A DNA stretch of 11,905 nt from NCBI GenBank assembly GCA_035690425.1, contig DASSKO010000170.1, positions 1-11,905 of the forward strand. The letters are read 5' to 3'. Under the pieces are notes generated by a model. It had not been told where the DNA came from, did no database searches, and saw nothing but the letters and a program-made list of their open reading frames with translations. Each line of letters starts with the position of its first letter. Position 1 is the stretch's first letter. Source of the stretch: DASSKO01 sp035690425 (lineage in GTDB: Bacteria; Actinomycetota; Actinomycetes; Propionibacteriales; Nocardioidaceae). Position numbers and translations under genes: made by a program. This document shows positions 1 through 7,093 of this stretch, piece by piece.

Positions 1-1382
<1,382 letters not shown>

Positions 1383-1392
1383 CCCCGCCGCG

Positions 1393-1482
1393 ATTTGGCA
1401 AGGGACCCAGCCAAGTCGGGAGTTCCCTCGCCAGATTTCGGTGGGGAAGTCCCCATTCGGCAAGGTACCCAGCCAAATGGGG
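1393..1482. terminator. Repeated hairpins between convergent genes, likely bidirectional terminator
   Basis: The 120-base gap between the ABC-F stop and the MarR stop is packed with dyad symmetry. Two direct copies of a 24-base element lie at 1393-1416 and 1455-1478. They match at 21 of 24 positions and share the core GGCAAGG.ACCCAGCCAA. The second copy sits inside a larger hairpin pairing 1451-1461 (CCCCATTCGGC) with 1472-1482 (GCCAAATGGGG), with one mismatch. A competing short hairpin pairs TGGGG 1442-1446 with CCCCA 1451-1455. A further stem pairs 1397-1405 with 1424-1432 (one mismatch). There is no U-tract. Termination is inferred from the position between convergent genes. Confidence 0.55.
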
Positions 1483-1502
1483 AGGGGGCGGCGCGGCCAA
1501 GC

Positions 1503-1991
1503 TCAGGTGTCGAAGGGGGTCACCAGCACCCGCAGCATCCCTGCCAGCTGAACCCGCTCGTCCGGGCCGAGGCCGGCGAGCAGCGCACGCTCGTGCTTGA
1601 GCAGGGCGTCGAAGGCCGCGTCGACCAGACGGCGCCCGTCCTCGGACAGTTCCACCAAGACGCCGCGCCGGTCGCTGGGATCGGGCAACCGTCGCACCAG
1701 GCCGCGGGCCGCGAGCCGGTCGACCCGGTTGGTCATCGTGCCGCTGGTGACCATGGTCTCGCGCAGCAGTCGGCCAGGGGAGAGCTGATACGGTGCGCCG
1801 GCCCTGCGCAGAGCCGTCAGCACGTCGAACTCCCATGCCTCCAGGTTGTGCTCGAAGAATGCCTGGCGCCGGCCGCGGTCGAGGTGGCGACTCAGCCGGC
1901 TGACCCGGCTCAGCACCTCCATCGGTGCGACGTCGAGCTCGGGTCGCTCTCGCTGCCATGCATCGATCAGCCGGTCCACCTCGTCTTGCAT
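1503..1991 (-). CDS. tamR: MarR-family regulator of the TamR/urate-responsive type
   Basis: A 162-residue winged-helix repressor. The helix-turn-helix region spans about residues 70-100 (LLRETMVTSGTMTNRVDRL), and the wing carries DPSDRRG near 104-110. An extra N-terminal helix holding Trp12, together with Asp56 (WEFDVLTAL), resembles the ligand-pocket residues of the HucR/PecS/TamR subgroup. The gene is divergent from tam with a 96-base gap. In Streptomyces coelicolor, TamR controls the adjacent trans-aconitate methyltransferase and responds to trans-aconitate and related acids (Huang and Grove work, from memory). ATG 1991 has no Shine-Dalgarno sequence, but TAGCCT lies 6 bases upstream on the coding strand, so the mRNA is probably leaderless. 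A 13-base inverted repeat at 2008-2020 lies just upstream of that hexamer, so autorepression is likely. MarR family is certain. The TamR assignment rests on the tam neighbour plus subgroup features. Confidence 0.85.
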   Translation of the reverse strand: MQDEVDRLIDAWQRERPELDVAPMEVLSRVSRLSRHLDRGRRQAFFEHNLEAWEFDVLTALRRAGAPYQLSPGRLLRETMVTSGTMTNRVDRLAARGLVRRLPDPSDRRGVLVELSEDGRRLVDAAFDALLKHERALLAGLGPDERVQLAGMLRVLVTPFDT

Positions 1992-1997
1992 GGAGCA

Positions 1998-2003
1998 AGG
2001 CTA
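1998..2003 (-). promoter_or_regulatory. Candidate -10 hexamer for leaderless tamR transcript
   Basis: On the minus strand TAGCCT is followed by six bases and then the ATG at 1991, the usual spacing for transcription starting at or next to the start codon. No convincing -35 box is seen 17-18 bases upstream. No ribosome binding site precedes the ATG, which fits leaderless translation. Confidence 0.45.
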
Positions 2004-2007
2004 CCGG

Positions 2008-2058
2008 TCAAGACTCTTGATGCCGAGATAATTCCGAGGGTATCTTGACGTCGAGATA
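2008..2058. promoter_or_regulatory. tamR/tam divergent operator array
   Basis: Three related elements occur. TCAAGA-C-TCTTGA (2008-2020) is a perfect 6-base inverted repeat. TCTTGATGCCGAGATA (2015-2030) and TCTTGACGTCGAGATA (2043-2058) are direct repeats matching 14 of 16, offset by 28 bp. The downstream copy extends to an 18-base dyad at 2041-2058 with a single mismatched pair, the form expected of a MarR-family site. The elements overlap both candidate promoters: the tam -35 and -10 regions, and the stretch directly upstream of the tamR -10. Binding by the adjacent regulator is inferred. Confidence 0.75.
2017..2046 (+). promoter_or_regulatory. Candidate tam promoter
   Basis: TTGATG (2017-2022) and TATCTT (2041-2046) are separated by 18 bases and would place the transcription start near 2053, inside the downstream operator copy. 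Both hexamers overlap operator half-sites, so repression by steric block is expected. Confidence 0.5.
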
Positions 2059-2087
2059 TGTGCGGGATGCAGCGGAGGCGGTAATCG

Positions 2088-2855
2088 ATGGCGAGTTGGG
2101 ACCCCGACGTCTATCTGCGGTTCGCCGACGAGCGTTCCCGGCCCTTCGTGGACCTGCTGTCCCGCGTAGGCGCGACCGATCCCCGCCAGGTCGTGGACCT
2201 CGGCTGCGGGCCGGGCAACCTCACCGCCACCCTGGCGCAGCGGTGGCCGACCGCGTCGGTCACCGGCGTCGATGCGTCGGCAGAGATGGTCGCACGGGCC
2301 CCCGACGGCCCCGGTCTGCGGTTCGAGGTCGCCGACCTGCGGACGTGGCAGCCCGCCGCGCCGGTCGACGTACTCGTGTCCAACGCGACCCTGCAGTGGG
2401 TGCCCGGCCATCTGGACCTGTTGCGGCGGCTGGTGTCCTGGCTGTCTCCTGGCGGCTGGCTGGCGGTGCAGGTGCCAGGCAACTTCGACGAGCCCTCGCA
2501 CGTGCTGCTGCGCGAGTTGGCTGCCGATCCCAGGTTCGCACCGCACACGGCCGCGCTGACGTTCCCCGGCTCACACGGCCCGGCGACCTACCTGCGCGAG
2601 GTGCGAACGCTGGGCTTGGCCGTCGATGCCTGGGAGACCACCTACCTGCACGTGCTCCCCGGTCCCGACCCGGTGCTGCGCTGGGTGTCGGGCACCGGGG
2701 CACGCCCGGTGCTGCAGGCGCTGCCGGACGAGCTGCGCGCTCGCTTCGAGCACGAGTACGCCGCTGCGCTCCGCCAGGCCTACCCGGACGAGGACGGGCA
2801 GGTGATCCTGCCGTTTCGACGGGTGTTCTTCGTTGCGCACGACGAGTCGACGTAA
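2088..2855 (+). CDS. tam: Trans-aconitate 2-methyltransferase
   Basis: A 255-residue cytosolic SAM-dependent methyltransferase, close to the length of E. coli Tam (252). It transfers a methyl group from S-adenosylmethionine to trans-aconitate, neutralising a spontaneous isomer of cis-aconitate that inhibits aconitase. The N-terminus (WDPDVYLRFADERSRP) and the NATLQWVPGH block near residues 99-108 are close to Tam sequences recalled from E. coli. SAM motif I is VVDLGCGPGN (35-44), with acidic Asp62 after strand 2 (VTGVDAS). ATG 2088 is preceded by GGAGG at 2074-2078 (9-base spacer). The gene is divergent from tamR, with operator repeats in the gap. It converges on the exported-protein gene 185 bases downstream. 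A related small-molecule methyltransferase cannot be fully excluded, but the N-terminal block and the regulator neighbour argue for Tam. Confidence 0.9.
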   Translation: MASWDPDVYLRFADERSRPFVDLLSRVGATDPRQVVDLGCGPGNLTATLAQRWPTASVTGVDASAEMVARAPDGPGLRFEVADLRTWQPAAPVDVLVSNATLQWVPGHLDLLRRLVSWLSPGGWLAVQVPGNFDEPSHVLLRELAADPRFAPHTAALTFPGSHGPATYLREVRTLGLAVDAWETTYLHVLPGPDPVLRWVSGTGARPVLQALPDELRARFEHEYAAALRQAYPDEDGQVILPFRRVFFVAHDEST

Positions 2856-2928
2856 ACACGCGTAGCCGCTGTCAGCCGGGGAGCGGCGGGACGACGGTGA
2901 TGCCGCGTCCAGCCGCCCCGCGGCGTGC

Positions 2929-2944
2929 GCGCAGGGCCCTGCGC
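2929..2944. terminator. 16-bp perfect palindrome in tam/exported-protein convergent gap
   Basis: GCGCAGGGCCCTGCGC is self-complementary and could fold into a hairpin with a 6-base stem and GGCC loop. It lies in the 185-base gap between two convergent genes (2856-3040), which holds no convincing gene. There is no U-tract, so a terminator role is only plausible. Confidence 0.3.
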
Positions 2945-3040
2945 CTATGGCTAACCATGGCGAGGCCCAAGGCGCCGACGTGCAGCCACAGCGCCTTGCG
3001 CGATGTCGAGCGCGCCGGTCCAGGAGCTGCTGCCCTGAGC

Positions 3041-4066
3041 TCAGGCAGCGAGATCGGATCGGCGACGCCGGGCGACGGTCGTTGCACCGAGAGCGGCTGC
3101 GGCGAACAGGAGCCCGAGGCCCCCGTACACGAGCGGCGCATGCTCCATGCCGGCCGTGCCCTCGCCGCCGGCGTCGACGCCACCACTGGGTGTCTGGCCG
3201 GATTGGCTCGCCTGCTCGGCGATCAGCGTGGTGATGTCGGCGGTCTGTCCTGCCGGCGGCGCGCTGATCTGCACCTCGGTGCCGAAGTCGGACAGGGTCT
3301 GCACGACGGTCACCCGGCTGCCCGCCGGCACCGCGCCGGTCTGCGGCACGGGCAGGGACAGCTTGACCCGCCGGATCAGGTCGTCACCATCGATCCACAC
3401 GTGGATGGGCAGGGTGGCGCGGCCGAGCGTCTCCTGCAACTGGTTCAGCGACTCGCGAGCCTGTGCGTTCGGTGCGGCGGAAGCCAGCGCGGCCAGGTCG
3501 ATGGCGGTCCGGTAGTGATCGACCGAGACACCGTCGATGGTGCCGGTGCCGATCTTGGTCACCTTGTTGCCGGCGCCGGCCAGGAACTCGAACGCCTGCA
3601 TCGGGTTCTGGGTCGGCAGTTGCCCGAGTGCGGAGCCGGCCTGGGCCATCGCCACCTGACGGATGTCGACCGCAGCCCACGGCTTGCCGCCGGTGAGCTG
3701 GGTTGCTGCCTGCGGCGGGAGCTTGAGGTAGAGGGTGAGGTCGACGATGCGAAGCTCGAGACTGCTTCCGCCCGCCGCAGCTGGAAGCTCGAACGTCAGC
3801 CGGGCGGACTGATCCTCGAAGTCGACGGCCCCCTGACCGCTGAGCTGGATGCTCCGCTCCCCGACCTGCACGCTCTCGCGCAGACGCACGTGCGCGGTCC
3901 CGGCCTCGGTCGTGGCGGCGAAGGCCTGCCGCAGCACCTCGGCTCCACCGGCCTCCGCGGCCTGCGCGCCCGCCGGCACCGTCAACGCCCCGACCGCTGC
4001 CACTGTTGCTCCTGCCAGCGCCGCCCGGCCCCATCTGACGGTTGAGTTTCGTGGTCCCATTCTCAC
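3041..4066 (-). CDS. Exported protein with signal peptide and C-terminal membrane anchor, function unknown
   Basis: A 341-residue secreted, membrane-tethered protein. Residues 1-36 form a Sec signal peptide: Arg-rich start, hydrophobic AALAGATVAAVGALTV, and signal-peptidase I-like site AQA before AEAGG. There is no lipobox Cys. The extracellular body (about 40-270) is rich in alternating hydrophobic/polar strands (VRLRESVQV, ARLTFELP, LELRIVDLTLYLKLP, LPIHVWIDGDDLIRRVKL). This suggests a LolA/LprG-like lipid-carrier beta fold, but that is inference. A Gly/Ser/Gln-rich stalk precedes a transmembrane helix (about 312-332) and RRRR stop-transfer. No LPXTG motif is visible. GTG 4066 is chosen because AGAGGA (minus strand, 4079-4074) lies 7 bases upstream. 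ATG 4060, two codons inside, would leave a 13-base spacer. It is divergent from glycosyltransferase A across a gap with a perfect inverted repeat. Confidence 0.85.
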   Translation of the reverse strand: MRMGPRNSTVRWGRAALAGATVAAVGALTVPAGAQAAEAGGAEVLRQAFAATTEAGTAHVRLRESVQVGERSIQLSGQGAVDFEDQSARLTFELPAAAGGSSLELRIVDLTLYLKLPPQAATQLTGGKPWAAVDIRQVAMAQAGSALGQLPTQNPMQAFEFLAGAGNKVTKIGTGTIDGVSVDHYRTAIDLAALASAAPNAQARESLNQLQETLGRATLPIHVWIDGDDLIRRVKLSLPVPQTGAVPAGSRVTVVQTLSDFGTEVQISAPPAGQTADITTLIAEQASQSGQTPSGGVDAGGEGTAGMEHAPLVYGGLGLLFAAAALGATTVARRRRSDLAA

Positions 4067-4153
4067 AGCGAGTTCCTCTCGTTGGTGGCAACCGCGAGTC
4101 CCCGCCGAAGACGTGCGTGAGCACGCGCTCCCCGGCTGCGCTAGTCGTAGAAA

Positions 4154-4175
4154 GTCGATCGTATCCACGATCGAC
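4154..4175. promoter_or_regulatory. Perfect inverted repeat (9+4+9) in divergent promoter region
   Basis: Arms GTCGATCGT (4154-4162) and ACGATCGAC (4167-4175) are exactly complementary around ATCC. The site lies in the 229-base gap (4067-4295) between two divergent genes, so a terminator role is unlikely and an operator role is likely. A TACGAT hexamer (minus strand, 4163-4158) that could act as a -10 box for the exported protein gene is embedded in it. The bound regulator is unknown. The rest of the gap shows no gene. Confidence 0.6.
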
Positions 4176-4283
4176 GCCTCATCGCAGGAGCTTGGACGAG
4201 ACCGGCCCCTTGCGCGTCGGCGTTCCCAGGCGCGCAAGGCGGCCACGGCGACCCTCGAGCAACCCGTGTCCGGGCCGGCCGTC

Positions 4284-4289
4284 TATGTT
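4284..4289 (+). promoter_or_regulatory. Candidate -10 hexamer for leaderless glycosyltransferase A
   Basis: TATGTT is followed by six bases and then ATG 4296, the usual leaderless spacing. The only purine-rich stretch, GAGG at 4290-4293, is two bases from the ATG and too close to act as a ribosome binding site. No clear -35 box is visible. Confidence 0.5.
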
Positions 4290-4295
4290 GAGGCG

Positions 4296-5207
4296 ATGCG
4301 GCGAGAAGAGCGTGCCGAGGACCGTGTCGCCGTTGTCGTCATCACCTACAACCGGCAGGCCGAGCTGGACCGCACCCTCGCCCGCCTCGCCGAGCTGCCC
4401 GAGCAGCCGCACGTGGTCGTGGTCGACAACGGCTCCACCGACGGCACCCCGGAGATGGTGCGCACCAGTCACCCGCACGTCACGCTGCTCACGCCGGGGC
4501 GCAACCTCGGCGCAGTCGGGCGAAACCTAGGGGTGGAGGCGGTCGACACGCCGTACGTGGCGTTCTGCGACGACGACACCTGGTATGACGCCGGCGCCCT
4601 GTCCCGCGCCGCCGACCTGCTCGATGCGCACCCGAGCCTGGCCGTCGTGACGGCGAGCATCCTGGTCGAGCCGGGAGGACGGCTGGACGCGATCTGCGAG
4701 GAGATGGCCGAGTCGCCGCTCGCCCAGCCGCCCGGCCTGCCCGGCCATCCGCTGCTGAGCTTCCTCGCCGGTGTGTCGGTCCTGCGCCGCGACGCGTTCC
4801 AGTCCGCCGGCGGCTTCTCGTCCCGTCTCTGGCTCGGTGGTGAGGAGGAGCTGCTGGCGTGCGACCTCGCCCGCGCCGGCTGGCACATGGCGTACGTGCC
4901 CGACGTCGTCGCGCACCACCACGCGTCCCAGCAGCGCGACGCGCACCTTCGGCGTCGGCACGGGATACGCAACAGCCTGTGGTTCACCTGGCTCCGGCGC
5001 CCTTTGCCGAGCGCTGTCCGCCGCACTGCGCGCATGCTGGTGCGGCTGCCGCGGGACCGGGTCACCGTGCTCGGCGTGGGCGACGCCCTGCGCGGCCTGC
5101 CCTGGGTGGTCCGCGAGCGCCGCGTCGTGCCGCCGCATCTCGAGCGCGGCTACCGCCAGCTGGAGGACATGCAGCTCGACGGCAAGGCCCGCCGGTACGT
5201 GTCCTGA
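4296..5207 (+). CDS. Family 2 glycosyltransferase A
   Basis: A 303-residue cytosolic GT-A fold glycosyltransferase, likely transferring a sugar from a nucleotide-sugar donor to a glycan or lipid acceptor. It shows the GT2 N-terminal strand and donor motif VVVITYNR (13-20), VVDNGSTDGT (42-51), NLGAVGRN (70-77), the metal-binding DDD (92-94) in VAFCDDDTWYD, and a catalytic-base-type GGEEEL (181-186) followed by AHHH (206-209). No membrane segment is seen, so it is probably peripheral. ATG 4296 is used because it follows a leaderless-type TATGTT; GTG 4266 is an in-frame alternative without support. It is clearly paralogous to glycosyltransferase B (6098-6967), sharing LPEQP, TPYVAF.DDD.W, GAL.RAAD and AHHH. 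Its stop is only 12 bases from the stop of the convergent pyruvyl transferase-like gene. Substrate is unknown. Confidence 0.88.
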   Translation: MRREERAEDRVAVVVITYNRQAELDRTLARLAELPEQPHVVVVDNGSTDGTPEMVRTSHPHVTLLTPGRNLGAVGRNLGVEAVDTPYVAFCDDDTWYDAGALSRAADLLDAHPSLAVVTASILVEPGGRLDAICEEMAESPLAQPPGLPGHPLLSFLAGVSVLRRDAFQSAGGFSSRLWLGGEEELLACDLARAGWHMAYVPDVVAHHHASQQRDAHLRRRHGIRNSLWFTWLRRPLPSAVRRTARMLVRLPRDRVTVLGVGDALRGLPWVVRERRVVPPHLERGYRQLEDMQLDGKARRYVS

Positions 5208-5219
5208 CGGCCTGGATCG

Positions 5220-6101
5220 TCAGCCGGCGAAGAAGCCGACGAACTCCGTGCGCAGATCGCGGACCGCGTCCTCCAGCCGGTCGGTGACGGCGGTCGCCTC
5301 CGACCGCCCCTCGGCCGACAGGCACCATCGCAAAGCCTCCGCGACGCGCGCGCCGTCGGCATCCTCGACCCCGAACGCGGCCGGCCAGTCGAGCACGCGT
5401 GCCTGCCGGATGACCTTGCCACCACCGGCGACCGGATCGACGGCGACCGCAGGCACCCCGAGCTTGAGCGCCAGCACCAGGCCGTGCATGCGCGTGGTGA
5501 CCACCGCGTCGCAGCGGCCGAGCGCCGACTCCAGCTGCCCCGGCGTCGAGCACAGCAGCGGATCCTGCGGGTGCAGCCGCGTGTCGAGCGGCACCGGCGC
5601 GACGTCCAGGTCGAGCAGCGCGTCGCCGATCAGCTCGTGCGCCCGCTGCAGCCGGTGGTTGCTGCCGTACTCCGGCTGTGCGTGGGTGAGCACGACCCCG
5701 ACGACCGGCGTACCCGGTGCCGCGGTCGCGAGGCTGAGGTCGGGCCGCACGATATCGGGAGCGTCGCGGGCCAGCACCCCGTCGAGCCGCAGCGCCGACG
5801 TGCCATCCACCACCGACACGTCCACGGCGAGGCGGCGCGCGTTCGGGAAACGCGCGAAGAGCTTCTCCACCGGTGCACCGGCCGCGGGACCGCACACGAA
5901 CACGACGTCGGTGTAGTCGTCGGGTACGGCGTCGTCGAGCGAGATGTCGCGATCGGTGCGGAAGTTCTCGGCTACCGCCACGTCGTGGGCGATGCCGGAC
6001 TGGGTCAGCCATCGCGCCGCGGTGTCGCGCGCGAGTACGTCGCCGGCTGTCACCTCGGCCTCGTCCAGGCTGAACCAGCCCGTGACCAGGACGCGCCTCA
6101 C
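5220..6101 (-). CDS. Polysaccharide pyruvyl transferase family protein
   Basis: A 293-residue protein of the CsaB/WcaK-like superfamily, whose members typically add pyruvate ketals from phosphoenolpyruvate to sugars of envelope polysaccharides; some members have other roles. The hallmark C-terminal motif is TTRMHGLVLALKLGVP (202-217) followed by AVAVDPVAGGGKV (218-230). The N-terminal strand is LVTGWFS with AGD at 19-21. A central VVGVVLTH (133-140) opens the second Rossmann-like half. It is shorter than many family members (commonly 330-400). GTG 6101 overlaps the TGA of the upstream glycosyltransferase B gene in a GTGA tetranucleotide (6101-6098), so the two are translationally coupled. It converges with glycosyltransferase A after a 12-base gap. 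Fold assignment is firm; true pyruvyl transfer is inferred. Confidence 0.83.
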   Translation of the reverse strand: MRRVLVTGWFSLDEAEVTAGDVLARDTAARWLTQSGIAHDVAVAENFRTDRDISLDDAVPDDYTDVVFVCGPAAGAPVEKLFARFPNARRLAVDVSVVDGTSALRLDGVLARDAPDIVRPDLSLATAAPGTPVVGVVLTHAQPEYGSNHRLQRAHELIGDALLDLDVAPVPLDTRLHPQDPLLCSTPGQLESALGRCDAVVTTRMHGLVLALKLGVPAVAVDPVAGGGKVIRQARVLDWPAAFGVEDADGARVAEALRWCLSAEGRSEATAVTDRLEDAVRDLRTEFVGFFAG

Positions 6102-6967
6102 GGTCGCCTGCTCAGCAGGCGCACCTGATGCTCCACATGTGGTGGCAGCAGCGACCGGTGCGTCAGTGCGGTCGGGCCGGCTCGGAGTGCGTCGGCGAGC
6201 CCACGGAAGGCGGCGGCGTCCCGACGAGAGCCGACCAGCCGGGCCGTCCCCGTCAGCGCGACCGCTGCCGGCCGGCGCATCCACAGGCTCAGGACGGCGT
6301 TGCGGACGGCCAGCCGGTCCCGGCCGGATCGCCCCGCCTGCACGCTGCCGGGATGGTGGTGGGCGACGACCTCGTCGACGTACGCGAGCTGCCAGCCGGC
6401 CGCCATCAGGTCCTGCGCGAGCAGTGCCTCCTCGCCGCAGAAGAACAGCACCGGGCTGAAGCCTCCGACCTGTAGGTACGCCTCCCGGCGCACGACCGCG
6501 CCGCAGGCGAGGAAGCCGAGCACCGACGGTCCGGGTGCGTCCGCGGCTCGCGGCAGCGGACTCGCCGCCATCAGCCCGCACACCGGGTCGAGCCGCTCCT
6601 GGGGGCCGACCAGGACGCGCGCGGCGAGCAGCCCCAGCGCCCGGCAGCCGTCGAAGACGTCGGCCGCGCGGCCGAGTGCGCCAGGTGCCCACCAGGAGTC
6701 GTCGTCTGCGAACGCGACATAGGGGGTCGAGGCGGCCTCGACGCCGATCGTCCGTGCCGGCGCACCGTGGTTCTCCGACAGCGCGATCAGCCGGACGGCC
6801 GGGAACTGCTCGGCGACCGCGGCGGCGGTGTCGTCGGTGCTGGCGTTGTCCACCACGATGACGGGAGGCTGCTCGGGGAGGGCGGTGAGTCGATGCAGGG
6901 TCTGCAGCACGTTGTCGCGGCGATCGCGGGTCATGACCACGACCGTCACCGTGGCGGCGTCAGCCAT
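6098..6967 (-). CDS. Family 2 glycosyltransferase B
   Basis: A 289-residue GT-A fold glycosyltransferase, paralogous to glycosyltransferase A. Motifs are VTVVVMTRDR (7-16), VVDNASTDDT (38-47), NHGAPART (66-73), the metal-binding DDD (88-90) in VAFADDDSWW, CGEEALL (177-183) and AHHH (202-205). ATG 6967 is preceded by AAAGGAA (minus strand, 6979-6973) with a 6-base spacer, which favours it over the GTG at 6991 that would place this ribosome binding site inside the gene. Its TGA overlaps the GTG of the pyruvyl transferase-like gene by 4 bases, so the two products probably act together. The PAP2 gene lies 126 bases upstream on the same strand, so a three-gene transcript is possible. Donor and acceptor are unknown. 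Confidence 0.9.
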   Translation of the reverse strand: MADAATVTVVVMTRDRRDNVLQTLHRLTALPEQPPVIVVDNASTDDTAAAVAEQFPAVRLIALSENHGAPARTIGVEAASTPYVAFADDDSWWAPGALGRAADVFDGCRALGLLAARVLVGPQERLDPVCGLMAASPLPRAADAPGPSVLGFLACGAVVRREAYLQVGGFSPVLFFCGEEALLAQDLMAAGWQLAYVDEVVAHHHPGSVQAGRSGRDRLAVRNAVLSLWMRRPAAVALTGTARLVGSRRDAAAFRGLADALRAGPTALTHRSLLPPHVEHQVRLLSRRP

Positions 6968-6972
6968 CCGTG

Positions 6973-6979
6973 TTCCTTT
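6973..6979 (-). promoter_or_regulatory. Ribosome binding site fixing the glycosyltransferase B start
   Basis: AAAGGAA on the minus strand, with the AGGA core ending 6 bases before ATG 6967. It is one of the clearest Shine-Dalgarno sequences in the window and excludes the upstream GTG 6991. Confidence 0.75.
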
Positions 6980-7078
6980 CGGCAGCTGCACAAGGGCGAG
7001 GGTCCGACGTTCAAGCCGCAGCTTCCCCGTGGCCGGTCACCATATCGTCGCATTGCGGCTGACCCGTCGAGCGGCGGT

Positions 7079-7093
7079 CCGCCCCCACGGCGG
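7079..7093 (-). terminator. Short GC hairpin directly after the PAP2 stop
   Basis: CCGCC (7079-7083) pairs with GGCGG (7089-7093) around a 5-base loop, immediately downstream of the PAP2 TAG at 7096-7094. No U-tract follows, so termination may be partial or absent. The remaining bases up to the glycosyltransferase B start show no clear promoter. Confidence 0.25.

Noticed and set aside
2872..3186. 104-codon minus-strand frame after the exported-protein gene
   Set aside because: It overlaps the 3' end of that gene, has no ribosome binding site for a start in the gap, and shows no family features beyond a short hydrophobic stretch.
2045..4045. Very long open frame (666 codons) on the plus strand across tam and the exported-protein gene
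   Set aside because: It is out of frame with tam and antisense to the exported protein. Its translation is Arg/Pro/Gly-rich and lacks any recognisable motif. GC-rich third positions create such open frames.
5220..6692. Longer N-terminal extension of the pyruvyl transferase-like protein (490 codons)
   Set aside because: The extension lies out of frame inside glycosyltransferase B. The GTG at 6101 overlapping the upstream stop as GTGA gives the correct length and a canonical first strand.
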